Shown piece after piece: positions 18,245 to 29,800 of a stretch of DNA of 64,000 nt (its first letter is position 1; each line of letters starts with the position of its first letter). A model generated the notes under the pieces. It did no database searches and was not told the DNA's origin. It worked only from the letters and a program-made list of their open reading frames with translations. This DNA is from Sipunculus nudus (Eukaryota > Annelida > Sipuncula > Golfingiida > Sipunculidae): positions 32,413,862 through 32,477,861 of the forward strand of contig CM049307.1 in assembly GCA_026874595.1 (NCBI GenBank), read 5' to 3'. The translations under genes were made by a program, and so were the position numbers.

Positions 18245-19276
18245 TCACACATAATCTGTTGTAAACACCGGGTTATCTTGTGTATGCTCCTCATCATGTA
18301 ACTCCGCATCTTCTGGGCTTTGGAGTTGAATCCCGCCATCCGGACTTACGACAGTTATAGCTGGAATACACAGTCCTCTCCGCCTCCCTGTGTGGAACCT
18401 CCCTCTTGTCTCTGTTTGTGGGGTCACAGTATCATCATAAACATCTGATACAGATAGGTCAGTTTCTTCCATATCGATTATTGTGTCCATTTGGAATAAT
18501 GCTTGTTCTTGGTCATCTGTTAGATTACCTTCGTATGTGCTGCAGCATTCCTCATCAGACGTCAGGTCACCCAGGAGTTCCGACAGACTCGCATGAACAT
18601 CTTCATCAACCGGAGACCCCGAGCGAGAACACATGTCATCCGACCGCGCGTCTGACTCGCCCCCCTCTGACCACATGTGACTTGTAATGGCCGGAAGTAG
18701 CTGGCAACTTTCATCATCACTCGTCCTGTCAACGTCACATGACAACATCGCCTGACGACGTATACGGCTGCGATACGCTTGAAAGTTCGCCTCATCGCTC
18801 TCGTCCCCGGGAATTGAGCCGTTTTGTTCTTCTATGGGTAAACTTTCTTCACTTGGAATCGTGGGTAATTCGGGTTGTTTCCTTCTTAAAGTATCTCTGC
18901 TATACCGTAAGCGGCGTGTATCAGAGCGCATGCCCACAAAATTTCCAGGTATCTTAAACCTAGCATAAAGGACCTCGTCCATCTTAATCTGCTTGTGTAC
19001 ATATTCCAGTCCCTTCAAGTACGTTTCTACCTCATGTTCAATATCCATGTACGAAGACTTCCTTCTAGAAAGTGTGGCAATAAGTAGAAATATAGACATA
19101 CTGTAGACCAATAGTACTGCCATAGCATACGTCATAGCTCCTTGAGGATCATACGGTCTAGCTGTTGTGCTTGGACGTGGTAACAAATCTATTAACGTCC
19201 TGTTGTCCATGACCTTTCCGTACAAAACTCTTGTTGTATTTGTCTTAGGGTTGTGCAATATCACTTGGACGGACAT
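18245..19276 (-). CDS. Single-pass membrane protein with acidic tail, family unknown
   Basis: A 343-residue protein from one exon; I do not recognise the family. The frame opens further upstream, but the first ATG is at 19,276-19,274. There is no signal peptide. The N-terminal 47 residues hold two N-glycosylation sites (N13 in NTT, N25 in NRT). One hydrophobic segment follows at about 48-69, then RRK, which argues for an outside N-terminus and a cytoplasmic tail. The tail first has a charged, probably helical stretch (about 76-105), then a basic part (119-133), then a long Ser/Asp/Glu-rich region with likely casein-kinase sites (for example TSDDES, TSDEE). The last four residues, TDYV, fit a class III PDZ ligand. 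The topology, the N-terminal glycosylation sites and a single coding exon recall KCNE potassium-channel subunits, but that is only a layout resemblance. Consistent reading through more than 1 kb makes it a genuine gene. Confidence 0.8.
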   Translation of the reverse strand: MSVQVILHNPKTNTTRVLYGKVMDNRTLIDLLPRPSTTARPYDPQGAMTYAMAVLLVYSMSIFLLIATLSRRKSSYMDIEHEVETYLKGLEYVHKQIKMDEVLYARFKIPGNFVGMRSDTRRLRYSRDTLRRKQPELPTIPSEESLPIEEQNGSIPGDESDEANFQAYRSRIRRQAMLSCDVDRTSDDESCQLLPAITSHMWSEGGESDARSDDMCSRSGSPVDEDVHASLSELLGDLTSDEECCSTYEGNLTDDQEQALFQMDTIIDMEETDLSVSDVYDDTVTPQTETRGRFHTGRRRGLCIPAITVVSPDGGIQLQSPEDAELHDEEHTQDNPVFTTDYV

Positions 19277-19320
19277 GATGGAAAAATGTGTAGTTTCTAA
19301 GTACAAATCACACGAACAAA
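19277..19320 (-). promoter_or_regulatory. 5' UTR with possible splice acceptor
   Basis: On the minus strand a pyrimidine-leaning tract ends in TTGTACTTAG, with the AG at 19,298-19,297, about 20 bp before the start codon. It could be a 3' splice site of a 5' UTR intron, leaving the coding region in one exon. No clear TATA box lies just upstream, which fits transcription starting in a more distant exon. Confidence 0.3.
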
Positions 19321-20743
19321 TTTATCGGTAAATATACAATCAATCTTTAATGTTTGCAAAGGTATCTGGTTCTTTCTGCATCAGTGATCACTCTATTGCT
19401 GCCTATAACAATGTCCGACTCTATTACTCGTTGATTCAAAATGTAAACTATCCCATACATGTAATGGAAATGTTGTTAAGTATGAAAAGAATTCAAAGTA
19501 AATAAACGCAGTAGAAGTGGAGGCTGGGCTTTCTTTATGTCGAAGTGGCACGGAATCTATGTTGAAGGGTTTGATGACACTCAATGTGAAAACATAAATC
19601 CAGGAGGCATTAACTGTGAATCAATCCATTATTTTTTCAGGGGTGTCACAGTGTCAGCCCATCAATTTATGGTATCACCAGTATTCCCACTTGAAGATCG
19701 TCTCCTTGGGTTTTAACCATTGTTCAAGATACCTAATTGGAGCGTCGACTTAATGATGGCTCACTTAGATGGTTTTATGGATCGCAGGCAGTACTTCGAG
19801 GCAGCTACCACAAGGCTAATCAATATAAATGTATGTCCTCCTCGCGAGATTGCCACCTTTAGAACAAAAAACTATCGGTGATATCAGAAAAGCGGTGGAA
19901 AATGTCTTTTGTAGATGATCAGGGTTTCTCACGCGAAGAGCAGTGATTATAATTCTTTTGCGGAATTGCCAGATCAAACGGAGTAGTTAGTTTCCATAAA
20001 AACCCCAGCGTTCCCGGTCACGTAATGTAGCGTATCGTCTCTCAGCTTACGGTGGATATAGATCTTGACACGTCACAAGCTGCCTGAAAAACAAAACCAG
20101 ACTGTTGACATTTGTTGACATTATCATTCGAACAATTATATACTCTGATAAACATTGTGGTAATACAATAACTCCAAAAAAAAGACACTGACGCCAACAA
20201 GGGCTTTTATGGTAAGAATATGTTAAATGAAAGAGTTTATAGGTTGAATATCTAACCATAATTTGAAAAAAAACTAGTCTGTCATTATATCACTTGTCAC
20301 AGGCACAACATATGCCGTGCTGGTACCAGCAGGTGTCAAATAACTGTCTCCTCCAATACACCATTGTTTATCTAATGGAAGCATTTTTCTATAGCAGTAT
20401 TATACTAAATGGTAAATTAGATTAAAATGGAATTTTATCATTACTTCAATGACAAGAACATTTCGCACACATGAAATATAAAATTAACCACATTTGTTGC
20501 ATTGTTATATCGTAGGTCTCATATTCTTGATAGAATAAAAAAATACAAAATATTTCCTATGAGCGTCACAGTATACCTAAGCATATGCATAGAACTCGTG
20601 ATATTTACATTATCTTTCCCATTCTCGCGCCAACATCTAACGGTTGTAAGACGCTTTTCTATGTTAAATAACAACGGTCTACTGCATCATATGTATGTTG
20701 TGTATCTACTCTTCATGATAAAAAAATATATAAAACAAGTAGT
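19321..20743. other. Intergenic DNA, nothing recognised
   Basis: Upstream flank of the membrane-protein gene. No coding exon, RNA gene or repeat boundary could be supported. Confidence 0.45.
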
Positions 20744-21078
20744 ATGGCAATCGACAAGCGATCACTGGAAGCCTCCCTCCGACGCCCGCAACTGAGCGAA
20801 ATTGGGGAATTGGCTGTTGAGTGCATGACCTTTAGAATAAGATCAAGGTTAATAAATATCAATGGCAAATCTGTGAACTAGAAAAAATGTTCTGTCCTTG
20901 TTCCGGCTTTTGAAAACCATCCATATTGGAGGACTAGCGCAAAGAGAAAATAGCAGAAGAAAAATAAAATGGTTTTGCACTCGGGGTCTACCCACACAAA
21001 AATTAACCCATTTCGGATACAGCAATAAACTCATCAACCCCTTTATAAGCCTACCCTTCCTAACAGGGGGAGACTTAA
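20744..21078 (+). repeat. Dispersed repeat, copy 1 (second copy at 36.9 kb)
   Basis: It is homologous to 36,855-37,225 in the same orientation. Shared blocks are GCGATCACTGGAAGCCTCCC near the left end, GACGCCCGCAAC, TCTGTGAACTAGA in the middle, CTACCCACA, and AATAAACTCATCAACCCCT near the right end. The copies differ by many substitutions and indels. No inverted termini or tRNA-like head were seen, so the class is unknown. The open frames that cross it are not conserved between copies. Confidence 0.75.
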
Positions 21079-21164
21079 TGACAGAACATAATGTTAGAAC
21101 TAAAACTGATTTATTGTCAATAGCATGCCCGATTGGGTTATCGAATATTATATTACACCTCCAC

Positions 21165-21167
<3 letters not shown>

Positions 21168-21222
<55 letters not shown>
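21168..21222. repeat. (TA)n microsatellite
   Basis: A pure TA array of about 55 bp, about 90 bp right of the dispersed repeat. Confidence 0.96.
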
Positions 21223-21224
<2 letters not shown>

Positions 21225-23620
21225 CTGAAGCGTTATCCGACCTTCTGGTTGCGTCCGACCGGTGCATGGGATTACGAATTCATGGAGAGTTTCTTGGGTA
21301 ATTTTACTGATGAACATTAAAAGGGGTTCAGCACCTCTGTGCCTGGTTGTGCGGTCTGCTCAGGCCTGTCGTGTTCACTGATCTACGCACTTGTCACGAT
21401 ACACCCGGGAAATCAAAGGAAAACAAAGACCATGCAAAGCTGTAACAGAAAATGTACATGGTGCACGCTAGACAGAGAGGTCCGTGTTACATAGCACCCA
21501 GAGTGACAAAGGTAATCACTGAATACTTACTGCTCAAGTTTACATCGCATCAGCTTCTTGTAATGTTTGAACAGGGCGGGTTCAAACACTCGATCCGCAC
21601 ATAATGTGAGTAAACATTCATGAAAAATATATTTTTTTTTTGTTATTTTTGGTCTCTGTTTCAAAACCTTAGCGCTATTCAAATTAAGGAAGCTATACCT
21701 GGTGAGCATGGTTGAACATCGATAGGGAACTGAACACACAGACTGTGTGATGAGCACGGCCTCTGTCTCTGGGATTATCCGGTAGCTCACCTAATCTAGG
21801 TTAATCATTGAAAACAAGAATGTGATACACCGACATAACCAAGATGACGTGCACCAAAAAGCCGGTGAAAAGATTGAATAATTGACATGTATATCTACAT
21901 CAAATGTAAAATGTCTCATTCTTGGAACGAACAAAATATTTGTAAAACACGCCGAATTTCCATAAAAGTATTGTAAACGTTAAAATAAACCGCAACACAT
22001 TCTTCATTATATCTTTATGTAGACAAAAAGACATTGCGTTCAAATAGAATATTCCTTAAAGAATATATGCATAATTTGCTAAAAACCCTTAATTGTGAAA
22101 AAATGGCAAAAGCCTAGCAATCGAACATCATTAAAGAAGCCCGTAAGCTTTTCCCTATTTTATAATTAATTTGAAATATTGTATAATAATGATTATTGTT
22201 CTTGCTAATTTTAGAAAGTTGATAGCATATGAGAAACAGGTGATTGTATCTGAATATTTCAAACACGGTGTGTCTTGTTTTCAGTATTCGCCGTAGGCCG
22301 GAGTTGTGAATACATGACTCCGCGAAGATTGAAGCGCTGTGATGTGATGGGTTTTCTTGAGCGGAGATGCAATGTCATCTGTCGGACGGTTTCCGTCATA
22401 TTATGGCCGTATATATTTTCCTAGAAAATGAGTTTTGTGGCAGATTATTTCGGTTTCGAGTACGATTCATTTCTCCTTATTCATGACGCAACAATCCACA
22501 CTCGTCAGTGTCACCCATGCAGCAGAAATTCAAACACCAAGTGCATGACAGTGTACGCCCTATGATTCAGAACTCTGTCAGAAGCAGTGCTTCAGTTTAA
22601 GTTATATATTGACGAGAAGCGTGACTTGTCACTGTTAGCATACAGAACAAAACGCTGCTTCAGGATGCTTGCAAGCCAACCTGCGGGTCCTTGTGGATAT
22701 ACACAGGACATGAGGGTGTATGGTCGGATTGAATTACACAAGGCCGTATATGGTGTATACAACAAAATCGTACCAGAATGGCGTTATATGGTGTGTTTAT
22801 TACCTATTTATGTGCCTGGCAGTGGACAAATGTTCACCCGTGGGCGGCTGCCTAGGAATATAGAGATAGTTCGGATGACTAAGTTATATCCTGTACAGGA
22901 AGGAGGAAGCATTACGCATGCGTCATCATTGCGTCAGAATCTCGTAAATGCTACATCGAAAGTGCAATAACCATCCTTAAACTCCCCCTTTTCACTCATA
23001 GAAGCCGACAATCTCAAGACAACAGGCAAACATTATAGAAATTAAATAATAAAAAATATGATTTTCATCTTTATATACACTTAACTAGTAGCCGCATTTT
23101 GGTAATAATATTTGTCTCAGATACGGAACTATGACACAGCTGTGGAGATGAAGGTCTTTCTTCGGATCTTGCTGGGTTCAATATCAATAATGTACATTTT
23201 CCTATCGAGTTTTAATTACGGAACTTCCTTTGAGAATAAGTAAAGATCGACTTTCAGATGTAATAACCGACATTCAGGGGCAGATGAACGAAAGAAAAAA
23301 ATGTCTAATATCCGTTTTGTACAACCATGAGACGCCACAACATAAACTTAATTAAAAGGCGCCAGTAGCTGATGTGCTCTGGTTTTATATATTTTGTTTA
23401 ATATATTAAGATGTGAAGGTAACCTTTGATTTGGATACAGGTGCTGAGGGAGAGAAGCGATATCTTAATATAGACAGTCCAAATTAGGCTCTTAACTGAA
23501 ACAATATATATTCATTCAGAATTGTTTTCATTGTCTCTGATGATATTTACCAAAGATTAAGTACATTAAGTTTTTATTTTGTCTAATTGAAATGTTTGTC
23601 ATCAAATCCTTGTAACATAC

Positions 23621-23621
<1 letters not shown>
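21223..23621. other. Intergenic DNA, no gene recognised
   Basis: About 2.4 kb. A 127-codon plus frame at 22,587-22,970 starts at GTG, has no ATG near its start and shows no domain, so it is not called. Sequence at about 22,270-22,450 is more complex and GC-richer than its flanks and could be regulatory. Confidence 0.4.

Positions 23622-23652
<31 letters not shown>
23622..23652. repeat. (TA)n microsatellite
   Basis: A TA array of about 31 bp. Confidence 0.93.
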
Positions 23653-23657
<5 letters not shown>

Positions 23658-23866
23658 GTACATTACTTGTCTGCAAAAAGTAAAAGTTGTATCGTATTTG
23701 AAAATTAAAAAGAAAAACATTCTATATGTACATATTGATTAAGAAAAGCAGTCATTAAGATATTACATAAAAAAATCTGCTCATCCATTTGATGAAAGTT
23801 ATTCGAGATTGATTGCTGTTCTTTATATGTATTAAATAACTAAAAACTTTTATTTAAGAAAATCAA

Positions 23867-23963
23867 AATGGCGGATCCAGAATTTCAAGAACAGGGGGCG
23901 CTTATTCTGGTTTAGCGGTTGATGGGTTCTTAGCAAGATATATACATGCAATATTATATTACC

Positions 23964-24010
<47 letters not shown>

Positions 24011-24744
24011 TATTACTATATACTTAATATATTTTCAGCCTATGAAAAAATGTAAATATTTGTTTTTCTTGATATTCATCTGCATGAATAAAATCAAAAG
24101 CAATGTTCATTTGAAAAGTTAATAACAGTTACAGGGAGGAGGGTTTGGGACGGGGTGTCCCCCTCCCATATTGAGAAAATTTTTAAATTCGCAATGTAAA
24201 GAGGACATTTTGAGGCGCCTTTTACAAAAAATATGAGGATTTTCTGTTTCTCAACTACAATTCTTTTAAATATCTTTGCATGACGTAGTCAAACTTCAGA
24301 GGGTGGGAGTTCACGTGTGGATGGCCATAATATTATTATTTTCAAAATTTGAATATTAACTGGAAAGTCCAAACAAGCAATGCATGGTTTGTATCATGAT
24401 GATAAATGTATAAATGTATAAACATATGGTGAAAAATGTGAAAATCTATAACATCTATAAATGTATTCCTCGTGGTAATATAATAGAATATGTTCAAATC
24501 CCATGTTAAACTTTGCATTTTACCGGCTACTGTGGTCTTTAGGCAGCGCACAGGACTCAACAGAACACAGGTCGCCAGTTCGAGTTTAAGCCGAGGAGTC
24601 GTGAGATCCGGAAAGTCTCCCTCCCCCAGTATATAGAAACATGTAATATACTGTGGATAAAGTAATAATTTAACTGCTAGGAAAAATAGATAAAATGAGA
24701 GAAGTTACAGCTCAACGGGGGGCGCCCCCTCTGGATCCGCCATT
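23867..24744. mobile_element. Non-autonomous DNA element with GGATCC inverted ends
   Basis: The ends AATGGCGGATCCAGA (23,867-23,881) and TCTGGATCCGCCATT (24,730-24,744) form a perfect 15-bp terminal inverted repeat. Just inside, both sides carry a GGGGGCGC-type block. The 878-bp body has no transposase frame. It includes a (TA)n array (about 23,973-24,007) and a GC-rich inverted block near 24,136-24,172. No convincing target-site duplication was seen. Related ends occur at 5.3 kb and 50.5-51.3 kb, so this is a repeat family and not a chance palindrome. Confidence 0.7.
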
Positions 24745-25099
24745 GTCTATATCTGATTAATTACGCCCAAATGTCTTTTGAGGAAATCTGCTCAGCTGAA
24801 TGGCTTCCAGATCAAAGCATAGTTAAGCAAAGCAGAATATGAAGGGAAGTCACTGGACGGAACGGGACTTGCAGGGTCACTCTGAGGATTTATACCTGAT
24901 CCTACTGTCTCTCTGTAACCCGGATTTAAAGTTCCCTGACCTTTATATAAAAACACTCCATAGTCACTGCCAGCATGTTAATGGTTTTTGTATTGGGCTT
25001 TTTTCTATTTTTGTTACTGGGACTGGGATAAATGCCAACCTGCGCAGGAAGCAATAAACCCGACCGGCTGTTTTCCCAAAATTTAATACAAGTAGGAAA

Positions 25100-25102
<3 letters not shown>
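24745..25102. other. Intergenic DNA, nothing recognised
   Basis: No supportable feature between the GGATCC-ended element and the next TA array. Confidence 0.5.

Positions 25103-25147
<45 letters not shown>
25103..25147. repeat. (TA)n microsatellite
   Basis: A TA array of about 45 bp. Confidence 0.96.
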
Positions 25148-25148
<1 letters not shown>

Positions 25149-26726
25149 TGTCTTTTATGACCGGACCGGCCCCTAAAAGATGATATGTCATAAAATGTGA
25201 GACAAAGAAAGCCACGGGGTATATGAGCACATGAACTGCTGCAAATACTTTTTCTTAAGACAATTATACAGAATCCGACCTTTGACACAGATAAAGACAA
25301 CCAAGTACCAACTTCACACAATCTGATATGCAGACACAAACATTCCCATTGGAAGCCAAAGGACATATAAACAAGGAGTGTCAATTTCTGTTGAAAATGT
25401 TTTCATAAGGTTAAATCAGTACCATACTGATAGCATGGTACATTAGGGCATAGGATTAAAAGGCAGAATATGAGAAAATGAATGGCATATGACAGAAGAT
25501 GTCACATGGCCACGTTTAAGCAGATGTTTAGCACATTAATGTACTGTAAAAGCACAAATGCTATTTCTGCATCTGCGCCTTGCATGGGTCAGCTAATCGA
25601 TTGAACGTACTGAATTAAAAATAATTAAGATATCAGAAGGAACGACTGAGAGCGATCTAAAGGACGAATAAAAAGACAGATACCGTTCAAACTTACATGG
25701 TAAATTATAATAAGATAGAACTATGCACGTTTATACTAACATATTTTTCATGGCTCCGACAATGATTATTCATGATAAGTTCTTATACTGCAGCTGCATA
25801 TTTTTATTGTAATTTGTTTATATTTTTATTTCAAATGGTTGGATACCAAAAGCAAACGGAAGTTGCTCTTCTTCAAATGGAAATGCGTATTCACTGGAAT
25901 GACGTCACAGACTGACAAATTAACTCCAGTGAGTGAAAATGCTAAAAAAATGAAGAAGAGTCAGAAAAAATAAGTTATCCCCCTCTGTTTACAAAGATTA
26001 CACAATATATCTTTTTTTTAGATTTTTTGTTGTTGTTGCAAAAATACAACATGAAATAATGGAATATGTTGGAATAATGAAATAATGATAAAATACAAGT
26101 ACGCAAGATAACACATTTGCTTATTGTAAAGCCAGTTACTGCGAAACAAGTACATTGAATAATACAAAACGTATTTTTTTCACATTTTTAAATATTATCT
26201 TCAGTATCTTTTCTCAAGTGATATTAGCCAAAACATCATGTAGTCATCGTCACCGTTGTTAACCAGCTATCTGAGCTCTGTGAGAATCACGGGGACCTTG
26301 TATACAAAACACGCACCTCAGGGACTGAAGGGGTAAACCATTATGGGCGTATTGTGTGTAAACAAAATGCAAGCAAACCGGCGCGGATAGACAAATAAAG
26401 AACGACAACGTCTATGTAGAGCGATAAATATATACACAGTGAGGAGAGCCGGACATTCCCAGCAGATGTTGGAGTGCTATTAACAGAGCCATGTTATTGT
26501 TTCGTCGATATCAGCCCTACGGGACGTGTCCGCACCTTCCCCTGCATGCTGCACCAAATGTACCATCCAACATCTGTATCAGCACTGATAAGGCTAAGTG
26601 ATGGTAACCCAAGGGTGTTCATTTATATTGATGTCATATGAACGGCATTTTTTGTTCATTATGAAGCATTTTTTATGTCGTGTTCATGCAGGTTCAGCTG
26701 TGCTACTTCCTTGATAATATCACGAT

Positions 26727-26729
<3 letters not shown>
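25148..26729. other. Intergenic DNA, no gene recognised
   Basis: Mostly AT-rich. A more complex patch at about 26,450-26,600 contains CAGATGTTGGA (26,463-26,473) and its exact inverse TCCAACATCTG (26,566-26,576). A TGACGTCA palindrome lies near 25,900. Confidence 0.45.
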
Positions 26730-26773
<44 letters not shown>

Positions 26774-26804
26774 AAAAACTATGGATAAACACAACCCCCC
26801 CCCC
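26730..26804. repeat. (TA)n microsatellite plus poly-C run
   Basis: TA repeats at about 26,730-26,771, followed by a run of about ten C at 26,795-26,804. Confidence 0.93.
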
Positions 26805-29800
26805 ACCTCACACAAATCGAATACCTTCAGGTAACGTCACTTTTTTATGCAAATAACCGGTATTCAGTTATATTTTACTTAAACTGAATACAAATTCCTT
26901 ATTTAAAACTACCTTTCCAATAACAAGCCCTTAATCAGTTAGCACTGGTTCTGTTTAGTTGGAAATATGTACAACCATTTGACGAAACAAACAGACAGAT
27001 ATTGGGTACCATTTAATCTAAGTCCAGAATTTCTTCCGCAAGTAATAAGGATATACATGTATAACAAGAGACTAATGCCCTTGAAGTGGTCAACATCTGC
27101 CCGAAGGCAGAGTTTAGCATTAAAAAAGATAATAACTCGCAGTACGGGGGATGTAAACCCCCTCACCTTCACCTCTAGATCCGTCCCTTAATAAATACGT
27201 TTTGTGTATATTACTAATGCTCCCTCCTGGGCTTTATCCACACACACATATACATGCATGTTTAAGGTTTAACATTCGGATATCGTTTGAAGGGGACGCG
27301 TTTAATTGGTGGAGCAGTAAGACGCGGGGACGGAGGGCGTTTATTTCCGCACTTTGATGGAGTGATGTATTGCCCTCTACTTCATCTAAGCTTGACACCC
27401 TTCAGTGCAGCGGGCCTCGCCTGAGATAAATGATCCTTCAGAATGTTTCATGAGCTATGAGGTCAAAGCCGTTTTTATACCAGATAAACGAAACAGACGT
27501 GAAGCTTCCGTGTGATTTAAGTCGTAAAACCTCCTAGATGATTCCTCTTCATCGCGTTCAGTATCGTCGCTCAAACACAGATATCCATCACTTCTATTTA
27601 TTTAGGTATTTCAAGGTTGCGTGGAACATCTCGCGGTGATCACGCGATGTCTCAAGGAACAGACCCCTGCAACAGTGCTTACTAACTTATTAAGTTATAA
27701 AACACATGAACCAATTCAAGATTGAACTTGAGATATGTCATAGGGTAGTCTTTTGGTAAATTCTCAACGGTATATACACTTAATTTAAACAAAGTAAGTA
27801 TGTTAATCCTCCAGTGCAGGTTGTTTTGGAAACATTCTTTATATAAGACGGTGGATTATGAGTTAAGTAGGTCAATACCCATGTATTAAAAATTTTATAC
27901 AATGCTTTCTGCCATCACGAACAAATAATGATCACGTTGTAGGGCGTTTAACATAGGCAAGTATTTTGTCATCAATTGAGATAAGGCATTACTGCATGGT
28001 AATATTTACTGATGTCAATTTTTTTTAGAAATTCTTCATTAACAATTATGTAAATAATTGTTAAGACGATCCAAAAGGGCAATTCGAAAGCAATTTCAGA
28101 ATTAACGTTATTGACCAAAATGTTTATGTAGAGACGAGGGAGAGAAGTTCAAGGGTACTTCTTCCCCTTTTGAGCGGGTAGCTGTTCCCCCTCAGGAACA
28201 GTCATACTTCTTCATGGTGTCAGCTCGGCCCTACCATTAGGTCATTTGGTTTCGCAAAACCAGGTATATCCATTAACATGACTAGTGAGTCGTGTAGTGG
28301 ACGGTAATAGCCAGTCGTTCAGGAAATGGCTTGGATCTGAAGTAAACACCCTGAAACTCGCCAGACAAACGCACGGGAATTGATCTTCAAATCTACACAT
28401 GATGGACAAATTGTCTTCAGAATTCCCACAGTAGTGAAATGGTATTCTTTTACAAATGACTACGTATCCTTTAAGAAGGATGTCTGTTTTACCATCTTAC
28501 TGAACCTTGGCCAGTCTTAACGATCACAGCCTGGAACCGTGAGAGACATGGCTTTTGATATTTGATGACTGTTCTTTCTGAAAAGTTATTTTCCCTATTT
28601 CCACTGCCGTCAATTTTATTCCCAATCATCATTCATACATATTTTTTTCTGAGATACTGAACGTTATATCCAGCATTGAGAAGAACCATCTTTATCAACC
28701 ATATCTATGCATTCGTTAAGCCGAGGAGGCATTGTTTTCATCGGTTCAGTAAAAATTCCAATTTATTAAGCTATAATATGTTTATTGTTTAAGAATATAT
28801 AATAGGCGTTTCCTGATATTACTGTGATACTGGAACGTCTGTATAATTACCATGCCTGCAAATGTTCTTTGGCACATTAAGTACCCGTAAAATTTTAAGA
28901 AAACACCGAATAATTATTTCATTTTGCTAAGTTTAAGAATTAAAAAGTGTTGAAAATTAGTCAATATGTTCATAGGTACTGTATTTGATTGGCAAATTTT
29001 TTTACATTGTTGTATAAAATGCTGAAGATTTTTCATTTTTAATGTCTGAATAACGGAATAAATTTAAAAATTAAGGGTGTAAGTTTAAGTTGCACACATC
29101 ATGTAGAAAACTGAATAAGGTTCTTTATAAAAACCATGACCTTTTATCAGTGTTGCATTATTGCTTGTTATATACGCGCATAGAATATCGAATCAATTAA
29201 CAAAAGAGATTATTATTACACACCAAGAAAATCAAACTTACCTCAGACGTTAGTAAAAAGTAAACCCAGTTATGCCTGAAATCTGTTGAAATGTGTGTAT
29301 AACTGCTCCCAAACACAAGGAGTCGTGTATACCATGCAGACTGACTGGTCCTAGGATTAAAGGATCAGACAATTGTCCGTGCTGTTCGGTCAGGCGGGGT
29401 TAGTTCAGCCCGCAGCCCGTGGCAGACCTGCGTGTCTGACCCATGATATGCATTGCTAAGCGCTGGGCGGCATTAGCCACACGAGTGCGCATCAATCGCA
29501 AATGCCAGGCTAAAGCAAATTGATCATTACAGCAGAGGGATTGAAGCGTCATGAGGCGATTGTAGGTGCTTGTGTGTTGACTTAACTGTGAAAATGTTGG
29601 ATGTAAGCGACCCCTGATTGTCCCGTGAGTAGTTGACATAGGAACTGGTTGACCTGACTCACCTGAGGCCTCACAACCTCTGAGAACGTAGGGAGGACAA
29701 CGACGCACTTCACTTTCTTTTATGCACCTTGTTTGTGCTTGTGTGTACCAACAAAAGGGATGTCAAGCCCCGGGGTATTCTTGTGTGCATTGTGTGTTAA

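Noticed and set aside
22587-22970. 127-codon open frame
   Set aside because: It starts at GTG with no nearby ATG and has no recognisable domain or splice context.
29400-29708. 102-codon minus open frame
   Set aside because: GTG start, no domain, within a GC-rich noncoding island; better seen as a regulatory candidate.
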